Assembly (NCBI GenBank): GCA_003024985.2
Contig: PXIH01S0029254.1
DNA from: Euperipatoides rowelli
Lineage: Eukaryota; Onychophora; Udeonychophora; Euonychophora; Peripatopsidae
Strand: one strand, 5' to 3'
Length of the DNA stretch: 10,242 nucleotides
The first letter of the stretch is position 1, and every line of letters begins with the position of its first letter. The notes under the pieces were generated by a model that was not told the origin of the DNA, searched no databases, and worked only from the letters and a program-made list of their open reading frames with translations. The translations under genes were made by a program, and so were the position numbers. Positions 1-7,876 of this stretch are shown piece after piece.

Positions 1-160
1 ATTCACACAAACATAAAGAAACATGACTGCAGTACAATGTGAATAACAGATATATGAACACTAACGAACAGTTTTTGAATAGATTAGAGATATAGCATCC
101 TGGCCATTTGAAGAGTTGTTTTTACTCAATGTGTTCTGTATGTCTCTTATCTGTATTTTA
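1..160. other. Unique left flank of the tandem array, no gene seen
   Basis: This stretch has no counterpart upstream of units 2 and 3, although both of those are preceded by one shared spacer sequence. Similarity among the three units begins abruptly at about 161 (gtgatgagttttttt). The flank is AT-rich with short scattered open frames only. Its last bases (tcttatctgtattttag) happen to resemble a 3' splice site, but no exon or gene model supports that use. I read it as host DNA bordering the array or the far side of a rearrangement breakpoint. Confidence 0.6.
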
Positions 161-1707
161 GTGATGAGTTTTTTTACAATACTACTCATTACACTACACT
201 TAAAAAAGATTATGGAGTTAGGTGGTCTTCTAGAAAAATACCTGGCTTCTGTTTCTTAATAACACCATTCAGAGAGGACTATACGGTAGACTGTAGATAT
301 CACTATGTTCAGATAAGCGACTTCAGTGCCTGTTTTAAGGACCCGTCTCTCAAGCTAGAGTAAGTGGACACAAAGGACTTCTGCAGTATAACTGCTATAA
401 GTATGATTTTGACCTATCGAGCAGAATTGATATGTTGGACAGCTACCAGTTTGAAATCTTATGCCCACCCAACACTGCATTAAATCTGATTCCAAAAGGC
501 AGTTTTAGACTATAGACAATGGGCACAGCAAAATAAACCAGTTTCGACCACTAACCTTCCAGTTGAGCAATTTCTTAAGGTTGATATTGGTCCAGTTTCA
601 GACCCTGATCTATATGTCTATCTGAAAGGAATCTTCCTATAAGGCAGGCCTATGGTATTCTGAGTCTGGTTTGTTACCATTAAGTCAAAAGTTGATGAAT
701 TTACATTTCCAGAATCTTGCAAAAATGATGTGAAGTTTGACTCAAATGGATACTTCTTTAACTCATCTATTATGTTTATCTACAAGAGGTTTTTATACTC
801 TACAGAGCATGATGGAGTCATTGTTACCTACATCGGACCTAAAGGCGATTCAAATACACAGTTAGCAGAACATGAATTAAGTCTTGGGTGTAGTGCATCT
901 AATAACATGGTCAAGGAAACCTGATTCTCAGTGACTGCACAAGGCGACTATAGCCCCATTTCCATCTGTCAAAATGGAACGATTATGGAAACATCTTACA
1001 TAGAGAAGAACAGGTCTAACTGCACTACAGGATTCTTAATAAAAAGATTTGTACCTTGCACATATGATTCTAACAGTCACTGCAAGTTAAAGAATTCAAT
1101 GTGGCACAAGGAAAGTAAAAGTTTTAATTTGGAAGTTTAAGTTACTGGGTTTGCACAAATTTCACTACACTCAGACATAGAGTCAAAAGTTATCAATTGT
1201 GAAACTATATGCTCCAGAAATATATTTGCAAACAAATATGCAACAATCAGGTGCCCTGATGGAGAAATAATTTATCTAGATGTCCATTTGAACGTCTTTT
1301 TATATATTACTGGTTCTTGAATAACATTGTTGCTATATTCTGCATAATGTCTTATAGACCTAGTTTCCTATGGGCCTCTCAATTTTTTCCTTCTCAATTT
1401 CTTAATAAACTGGCCAGTTTGGTTTGTAGAAAAAGCCAGATCAAGAAAATATAAAACTAATTCTATATATATCGACTGTGACTCTCCAATCATCTTTAAG
1501 AAATTGACAGAGTACCATGAAACATGGGAGAAACCAGTTTGTCCATACTGTAGACTCAATCAGAAAACAAACTTAGAACTCAAAAGCCATGTCAATTGAT
1601 GTCCATCTAGAGAAGATAAGATATGGACTATGGATAAAGCTGTTAAGGAAAAGGAGAAAAAATTAGATTGGTCAAAACGAGTAGACAAAAGACTCAATAG
1701 CAAAAGA
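161..1707 (+). pseudogene. Copy 1: broken bunyavirus-like Gn glycoprotein (EVE)
   Basis: In bunyaviruses Gn is the N-terminal attachment glycoprotein cut from the M-segment precursor; it pairs with Gc and its cytosolic tail contacts the ribonucleoprotein. Here the N-terminus is missing at the array edge. The Cys-bearing ectodomain follows in pieces (for example 730-921 and 931-1170), then a hydrophobic region (about 1300-1430) and a tail with zinc-finger motifs (about 1475-1605). This copy alone keeps the second-finger His (codon 1588-1590) of C-x2-C-x12-H-x3-C. It is disabled by stops at 640, 661, 922 and 1597, by a deletion of about 14 bases near 1296, and by a larger one near 1380. Unlike copies 2 and 3 it keeps Trp at 520-522, Ser at 1171-1173, and an open junction (tcaaaacga) near 1673. 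The assignment to a hantavirus/phasmavirus-like Gn rests on domain order and motifs, not on a database search. Confidence 0.75.
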
Positions 1708-1776
1708 ATGCCAATATTGTCTTTTGTATTAGGACTCATTGTACTAATAGTAATGATATTATGCCCATCATCTGCT
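1708..1776 (+). other. Copy 1: internal signal sequence before Gc
   Basis: This is a 23-residue hydrophobic run beginning MPIL and ending PSSA, in frame with the Gn zinc-finger tail upstream (1597 to 1708 is a multiple of three). It is rich in Val, Ile and Leu and ends in small residues, as expected for the signal peptide that re-enters the ER between Gn and Gc in bunyavirus precursors. An extra base just downstream shifts the frame, and translation stops at 1795-1797. The same element occurs intact at 9458-9526 and interrupted at 5548 onward. Confidence 0.65.
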
Positions 1777-2343
1777 AATGAGTTAAGTAGTAGATGAAAC
1801 CTTTCAACCGGAAAGCATCAAACAATTTGGTCTATTTGACAACTTAAAACATGCGCTTGACTAGTGTGGTACGGAATGCTGGAGAGTCGATGAAACTTGC
1901 CTTTGTTAAAAAAAAAACATTTTATTCACGAAAACTTTTAAGTACAGAGAAAGAAGGTCTGCTTTTCATCATGGCACTAAAATCAAATTTTCAAAATAGC
2001 AGAGTCTGAAAAAGTAATTACTTACATTCAATACCTTTAAGAAAAAAAAAATCATGTTGTTTCAGGTCAGTCGATTGTCAACCATCCAAAAGAAGTAGGC
2101 ACTGGCNTAATTTGGACAATTGGGAGTGAAGACTCGGATGAAAAGAAAACTATAAGCTAGGGGATTTATGAAGCTGCTCAGATATATTCCTCAGTATTTA
2201 GATTTTGGACTAGCGATAGAGAATTAAAATATGCATCAGAAATGAACTGTGTCGACACATGCTCAACAAATTGTCAGTGCGATTTTCCAACTTGTACACA
2301 TAAACTATGGAATTATGACAGATCCTGGAATAACAATCCAATT

Positions 2344-2379
2344 TGGTGTTGGGCAATAGATCAAGGATGTACCTGCTGC
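2344..2379 (+). other. Copy 1: class II fusion-loop-like motif of Gc
   Basis: The codons read W-C-W-A-I-D-Q-G-C-T-C-C, giving C-x5-G-C-T-x-C preceded by Trp. Hantavirus and phasmavirus-type Gc proteins carry a Cys-clamped aromatic fusion loop with this spacing. It sits downstream of a dense Cys run at 2245-2300. The same block occurs at 6342-6377 and 10098-10133; copy 3 has Lys instead of Gln before the Gly, and copy 2 has Glu instead of Ala. It is the best single family diagnostic in the window. Confidence 0.7.
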
Positions 2380-3241
2380 ACAGTGTCTGCTAGTTTAAAG
2401 AAGATGGCAAACTTATTAGCCTATGGGACTCAAAATATGAGGGTACTGAAGTAATCTTATGTGTGATATTTGAATATCCAAAATTTGATTACTTTCCACC
2501 AGAAGATGGGGTCACCAAATCAATAGGCCAATTTTCATTCAAAGTAACTAGAACATTTGGTGTAGATAGAAAGTTACCACTCAAAGTTACCAATGTTAAT
2601 GACATCTACATGCATCTTATCGATTTTGAGCATGTAAGTACTATACTATTGTACCCAGAAATAGCAGAATCTACCCATGTGAATCATGGCAAATAGGAGC
2701 CTTCTCTTTTCAAAACATCTCTTTACTAGCAGGAGACACTCAATACACCAAAGTAAGTATTAAATGGACAGAGTGTGACCATTGACAGAGACACACATGC
2801 TGGCCACTGGCCGGACTGCACTTATACAGAAATCGTTGGCAGTGTCCAAAATTAAATTGAGAACAAACTCAAGAAAGGAACATTTAAGAACAAACTTTCT
2901 TGACAAGTGGATATACTCACAGTGGACCCTCTTGAACAGATTTTGAGTTTAAAAGTAATGCCTACAAAAAATGCTGGAATGGTAGAGATACTTATGAAAG
3001 TGAACAATTTAGAGCTTAGTAGGAAAAATGTATTGCCGGTGACCAAGGATTTTGAAATAAGGACATGCTCTGAATGTAGAGCATGCCATCAAGGATTTAC
3101 CTGTTTGCTAAGACTAAGTCTAAAGACTCCGACATTGTTTGGATACACATATATTCAGAAGACAGGACTATAACTTGCAAAATATCTACTATAATCGCAA
3201 CTGACAATCCCAAATTTGTTAACATTTCTCTATTTGGGTAG

Positions 3242-3946
3242 TACCCCTTCTTTTACCTCTCAATAGAGGGCAGACAGTGCCTGCATCGTACTTTGGCCTT
3301 TTTGGTACCATTTTTCAGATATTTAAATGTGTGACGTCAGTCAACAATCTTTGTATAATATGTCTTCAATGAAACAGCTGGTTAATGATTTTTTTTTTAC
3401 AATTTTTATAATTGGCTTTTCAAAGTTTTCTAATGTTTTTCTCAATCATTTTAAAGCAAATAAAAATAAATTTCATTATTAAAAAAGTTTTCATTATTTA
3501 TAAGACCCAAATATTAAAATAATGGAAAAATCTGAATTAGTCAACATATTAATGATGCAATTTTGCATGTAATTCATTTGAGACTGACAATAATTACGTA
3601 TGTAATGGAATGTTTTAAATTAGTTTTAAAATATTAAATATGTTATAGATATTAAACTAAAAGATATTTTTGTAGTTTGAGAAGTATAGTTTTGTTATTT
3701 ATTATAGCTGATGTAAAATTTATTTATAAAATAGGAATTTTTGCAATAGGAAAAATGTTGATTTTTTTTTGTCCCAAAATAAGCAGTCGAAACTGTATGT
3801 TTTCTTTTAAAAAAACATTTTTTTCTTTAAAAATAAATATTTTCCCTCAAAGATATTACATAATATATATTTACAAGAATAGTTATTTCCATAAATGTTA
3901 ATAATTTCATTTTAACTTAAAGATTCACTTCTACAGAATTATTTGA
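3242..3946. other. AT-rich spacer between copies 1 and 2
   Basis: This is a very AT-rich stretch without a supportable gene; a 74-codon open frame at 3677-3901 is low-complexity and not conserved as protein. It is homologous to the spacer at 7242-7876, so it was part of the duplicated unit. The spacers differ by a block change: 3420-3545 here is replaced by about 40 unrelated bases (near 7425-7465) in the other. The first 90 bases continue the decayed Gc frame and include a weakly hydrophobic stretch. Runs of T (for example 3390-3398) and several AATAAA-like strings occur, none strong enough to call as a functional signal. Confidence 0.6.
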
Positions 3947-3961
3947 AGTTGGCAATACCTA

Positions 3962-5547
3962 GTGTACCCATTTTGGGAGAAATGGTCTGATACAGTGATG
4001 AGTTTTTTTATCAATACTACACTTCAAACAGATTCTGGAATTAGGTGGTCTGGTAGAAAAATAACTGGCTTCGGTTTCATAATTACACCATTCAGAGAAG
4101 ACTATACGGTAGACTGTAGATATCACTATGTTCAGATAAGCGACTTCATTGACTGTTTTGGCGGACCCACCTCACAAGTTAAAGTAAGTGAACACAAAGG
4201 ACTTCTGCAGTATAACTAGAATTGATATGCTGGACAGCTATCAGTGTGAAATTTTGTGCCCACCTGACACTCCATTAAATCAAAATCCAAAACCAGTTAT
4301 AGACTCTAGACAATGAGCACAGGAAAATAAACCAGTTTCTATCACTAACCTTCCAGTTGAGCAGTTTCTTAAAGAAGATATTGGTCCAGTCTCAGACCCC
4401 GATCGGTATGTCTATCTGAAAGGAGTCTTCCCATCAGACAGGCCTATGGTATTCGGAGTCTGGTTTGTTACCATTAAGTCAAAGGTTGATGAATTTACAT
4501 TTCATAAATATTGCAGAAATGATGTGAAGTTTGACTCAAATGGATACTTCTTTAACTCATCTATTATGTTTATCTATAAAAGGTTTTTATGCTCTACAAA
4601 GCATGATGGAGTCACCGTTACTTACATCAGTCCTAAAAGTAATTCAATATACAGTTAGCAGAACATGAATTAAATCTTGGGTGTAGTGCATCTAATAACA
4701 TGGTCAAGGGGGCCTGGTTCTCAGTTACTGCATAAGGGACTATAGCCCCATTTCCATCTATCAAAACGGGAATATTATGGAAACAACTTATATAAAGAAG
4801 GACATGTCTAACTGCACTACAGGATACTTAATAAAAAGATTTGTACCTTGTACATAAGATTCTAACAGTCATTGCAAGTTAAAGAATTCAAAGTGGCACA
4901 AGGAAAGTAAAAGTTTCAATTTGGAAGTTGAAGTTATTGGGTTTGCACAAATTTTACTACACTAAGACAGAGTCAAAAGTTATCAATTGCGAAACACATA
5001 TGCTCCACAAATTTATTTGTAAACAAATATGCAACAATCAGGTGCCCTGATGGAAAAATAATTTATCTAGCTGTCCATTCAAACGTCATGGATAATTGTT
5101 CTTTTATAGATTACTGGTTCTCAGTAACATTGCTGCTATATTCTGCAGAATATCTTATAGACCTGGTTTCCTATGGATTCTCTCTCTTGAGGCATATTAG
5201 GCCTAACAGTGTGAAATTACTTTTTTTCCTTCTCAATTTCTTACTAAACTAAGCATTTTGGTATGTAGAAAAAGCCAGATTAAGAAAACATAAAATTATT
5301 TCTATATGTAGCAACTGTGACTCTCCAATGTTCTTTAAGAAGTTGGTAGAGTACCATGAAACATATGATAAATCAGTTTGTCCATACTGCAGACTCAATC
5401 AGAAAACAAACTTAGAACTTAAAACCCTTGTCAGATGTTGCCCATCTAGAGAAGACAAGATATGGATTATGGATAAAGCTCTTAAGAAAAAGGAGAAAAA
5501 TTTAGATTGGTCCAAATGAGTAGACAAAAAACTCAAATAGCAAAAGA
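3962..5547 (+). pseudogene. Copy 2: broken bunyavirus-like Gn glycoprotein (EVE)
   Basis: This is the same Gn architecture as copy 1. The open stretch 3962-4216 begins a little left of the unit 1 edge and includes a block PFWEKWS that is also readable in copy 3, so viral coding may extend left of the copy 1 breakpoint. The ectodomain continues in pieces (about 4390-4655, 4690-4960), then come hydrophobic segments (about 5110-5270) and the zinc-finger tail (5308-5445). The second-finger His is Leu here. Stops and shifts shared with copy 3 are TGA 4314 (Trp), a one-base deletion near 4650 leading to TAG 4656, TAA 4963 (Ser), and TGA 5517 (Arg). Private lesions are a 29-base deletion near 4216, a TAA near 4856 and TAA 5250 (Trp). 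An extra A near 5536 throws the following signal sequence out of frame. Confidence 0.75.
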
Positions 5548-5586
5548 ATGCCAATATTGTTTTTTGTATTAGTACACATTGTCCTA

Positions 5587-5615
5587 CTAGTTTAGTTTAG
5601 TTTAGTTTAGTCTAG
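5587..5615. repeat. (TTTAG)n microsatellite at the left edge of the unit 2 insertion
   Basis: Four perfect TTTAG repeats at 5591-5610 are followed by TCTAG and preceded by ACTAG. On the minus strand this reads (CTAAA)n, like the short tandem tail of a non-LTR retroposon. It differs from the common insect telomere repeat TTAGG and is too short to suggest telomeric DNA. A second short tandem repeat, (AATC)n, lies at about 5647-5664 inside the same insertion. Confidence 0.75.
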
Positions 5616-5756
5616 ATGTGATAAGTCTAATAAAACTTTTACACAAATCCAATCAATCAATCAAATTAAACACTTAAAATATNCATCAGATTGCAAAAAA
5701 ATGTCCAAATTGTTTTTAAAAAAATTCAACGAAATCTTTTCAAATAAAGAAGAGGG
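5591..5756 (-). mobile_element. Insertion of about 165 bp in copy 2, probable retroposon fragment
   Basis: Units 1 and 3 run straight from the ctaatag/gtaatag context into tgatatt (near 1750 and 9500), whereas unit 2 has about 165 extra bases here. The insert is AT-rich and bounded on the left by (TTTAG)4. It contains (AATC)n and one undetermined base at 5683, and encodes nothing. If read on the minus strand, it would end in a CTAAA tandem tail, typical of many arthropod LINE or SINE ends. No clear target-site duplication can be seen, so microsatellite expansion plus filler DNA is an alternative. It interrupts the Gc signal sequence and is younger than the unit 2/unit 3 split. Confidence 0.5.
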
Positions 5757-7241
5757 TGATATTTATTCCAACATCTGTAATGAGTAATGTAGTAGATCAA
5801 ACCTTTCAACCTGGAAAGATTCAAAACAACTTGGTCTATTTGACCACTTAAAACATGCTCTTGACCAGTGTGGCACAGACTGCTGGAGAGTCGATGAAAC
5901 TTGTCTTTGTTTAAAAAAAAAATTTATTCAAAGTACAGAGAGCGAAGCTCTGCTTTCCAACACCATGATGGCACTAGAATCAAATTTTCAAGATAGCAGA
6001 GTCTGAAAAAATAATTACTTACATTCAATACCTTTAAGAAAACTAAAGATCATGTTGTTTCAGGTCAGTCGATTGTCAACCATCCAAAAGAAGTAGGCAC
6101 TGGCCTTATTTGGACAATTGGGAGTGAAGAATCGGATGAAAAGAAAACTATAAGTTAGGGGATTTATGAAGCTGCTCAGATATATTCCTCAGTATATAGA
6201 TTTTGGACTAGCGATATAGAAATAAAATATGCATCAGAAATGAATTGTGTCGACACATGCTCAACAAATTGTCAGTGCGATTTTCCAACTTGTACACATA
6301 AACTATGGAACTAAGACAGAGCATGGAATAACAATCCAACTTGGTGTTGGGAAATAGATCAAGGATGTACCTGCTGCACAGTGTCTGCTAGTTTTAAAGA
6401 AGATGGCAAACTTATATGCCTATGGGACTCAAAATATGAGTGAACTGAAGAAATTTTATGTGTGATATTTGAATATCCAAAATTTGATTGCTTTCCAACA
6501 GGAGATGGGGTCGCCAAATCAATAGGCCAGTTTTCATTCAAAGTAACTAGAACATTTGGGGTAAATAGAAAGTTACCACTCAAAGTTACCAATGTTAATG
6601 ACATCTACATGTATCTTATCGATTTTGAGCATATATGTACTATACTATTGTACCCAGAAATAGCAGAACCTACCGATGCGAATCATGGCAAAATAGGATA
6701 CTTCTCTTTTCAAAACCTCTCTTTACTAGCAGGAGACACTAATACTCCAAAGTAACTATGAAATGGACAGGAGTGACAATTGATAGAGACACACATGCTG
6801 GCCACTGGCCGGACTGCACTTATACAGAAATCATTGGCAGAGTCCAAAATCAAATTGAGAACAAACTCAATACACAGGAACATTTAAGAACAAACTTTCT
6901 CGACAAGGGAACTGTACTTACAGTGGACACACTTGAACATATTTTGAGTCTAAAAGTATTGCCTAAAAAAATGCTGCAATGATAGAGATACTTGTGAAAG
7001 TGAACAATTTAGACCTTAGTAGGAAAAATGTAGTGCCAGTGATCAAGGATTTTGAAATAAAATCATGCTCTGAATGTAGGGCATGCCATCAATGATTTAC
7101 CTGTTTGCTAAGACTAAGTCTAAAGACACCGACATAGTTTGAATACACATATATTCAGAAGACAGGATTATAACTTGCGAATTGTCTTCTATAATTGCAA
7201 CTGACAATCCCAAATTTGTTAACATTTCTCTATTGGAATAG

Positions 7242-7876
7242 TATCCATTCTTTATCTCTCAAAAGAGGACGGACAGTGCATGCATCATACCTTGACCTTT
7301 TTGGTGCCATTTTTTAGATATTTAAATGTGTGATGATATTTCAACAATCTTTGTATAATACGTCTTCAATGAAAAAGCTGGTTAATGATTTTTTTTTTAC
7401 AATTTTTATAATTGTCATTTCAAAGATGTGGAACCTGACGGACAAAGGACGTCAGTCAACTTATTAATGATGCAATTTTGCATGTGATTAATCTGACGAC
7501 AATAAACATGTAATGGTATGTTTTAAATTAGTGTAGTTTTAAAATATTAAATAAAGTTATAGTTAATAAACTAAAAGATATTTTTGTAGTTTGAGATGCA
7601 TAGTTTTGTCATTTATTATAGCTTATGTTAAATTTATTTATAAAATAAGAATTTTTGCAATAGGAAAAATGTTGATTTTTTTTGTCCCAAAATAAGCCCT
7701 CGAAACTGTATGTTTTCTTTTAAAAAGCATTTTTTTCTTTAGAAATAAATAATTTTCCTCAAAGATATTACATGGTATATATTTACAAGAATAGTTATTT
7801 CCATAAATGTTAATAATTTCATTGTAACTTAAAGAGTCACTTCTACAGAATTATTTGAAGTTGGCAATACCTAGTA
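7242..7876. other. AT-rich spacer between copies 2 and 3
   Basis: This is homologous along most of its length to the spacer after copy 1, with scattered substitutions and small indels. It contains no gene. A GC-richer block near 7427-7460 replaces about 125 bases of the other spacer. It carries ctgacg and cgtcag as a 6-bp inverted repeat with a 9-base loop, probably fortuitous. T-runs occur near 7389, 7675 and 7730. Confidence 0.6.

Larger units (their letters stand above)
1708..3241 (+). pseudogene. Copy 1: broken bunyavirus-like Gc fusion glycoprotein (EVE)
   Basis: Gc is the class II membrane-fusion protein of bunyaviruses. After the signal sequence come N-terminal Cys blocks (about 1840-1910), then a Cys-rich stretch at 2242-2400 with the fusion-loop-like C-x5-G-C-T-C-C. 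Beta-rich segments follow (2463-2696 and 2760-2850), and a domain III-like block C-x2-C-x2-C-x5-C lies at 3066-3104. It is broken by a stop at 1795, an in-frame TAG at 2158 shared with copy 2, further frameshifts between the listed segments, and a frameshift just after 3104, also shared with copy 2. The last frame ends at TAG 3239-3241. No convincing C-terminal membrane anchor is visible; a weak hydrophobic stretch lies at about 3285-3325. The region has roughly 490 codons, close to a hantavirus-type Gc. One base (2106) is undetermined. Confidence 0.78.
161..3994 (+). repeat. Tandem unit 1 of an endogenous viral glycoprotein array
   Basis: This unit is about 3.83 kb and is repeated head to tail at 3995 and 7909. 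It holds a decayed Gn-Gc glycoprotein precursor followed by an AT-rich spacer. Spacer landmarks recur 3912 bases apart (for example taataatttc at 3899 and 7811). By eye it differs from unit 3 by roughly 7% in a 280-base Gn stretch, but from unit 2 by only about 3% in the first part of Gc. It lacks the insertion found in unit 2 and has private deletions near 1296 and 1380. Unit limits are set by where similarity to the other units starts. Confidence 0.85.
5548..7241 (+). pseudogene. Copy 2: broken bunyavirus-like Gc, interrupted by an insertion (EVE)
   Basis: The Gc signal sequence starts at 5548 but is cut after about 14 codons by the insertion at 5591-5756. N-terminal Cys blocks follow at about 5830-5912. 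The fusion-loop-like motif W-C-x5-G-C-T-C-C lies at 6342-6377, beta-rich segments at 6462-6755 and 6758-6978, and the C-x2-C-x2-C-x5-C block at about 7067-7106. Breaks include a deletion near 5930, TAG 6156 shared with copy 1, TAA 6312 (Tyr in the other copies), several frameshifts, and a TGA inside the domain III-like block near 7093. The frame ends at TAG 7239-7241, the same place as copy 1. As in copy 1, no clear membrane anchor follows. The 97- and 74-codon stretches at 6462-6982 are the best-preserved Gc sequence in the window. Confidence 0.77.

Noticed and set aside
1368-1559. Minus-strand open frames opposite the Gn tail (also 9082-9309) and elsewhere
   Set aside because: They are reverse-strand shadows of the conserved Gn and Gc frames. 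They carry no domain of their own, while the + strand shows Cys motifs and hydrophobic segments in a sensible order.
2052-2072. Splice-acceptor-like string (ttgtttcag before gtcag) in Gc, recurring near 6060 and 9820, as evidence of an exon
   Set aside because: It sits inside sequence that reads as viral coding on both sides and is present in all units. No matching donor or host exon is seen, and stops abound nearby.
3677-3901. 74-codon open frame in the first spacer as a small gene
   Set aside because: It is low-complexity, driven by AT-rich sequence, is not maintained in the homologous second spacer, and has no recognisable feature.
5587-5615. TTTAG repeat as interstitial telomeric DNA
   Set aside because: It has only four perfect copies, does not match the TTAGG repeat common in insects, and sits at the edge of a short insertion, where a retroposon tail is a simpler reading.
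7436-7456. Inverted repeat ctgacg/cgtcag as a terminator or regulatory hairpin
   Set aside because: The stem is only six base pairs, the context is eukaryotic, it is not present at the matching place in the other spacer, and it can arise by chance.
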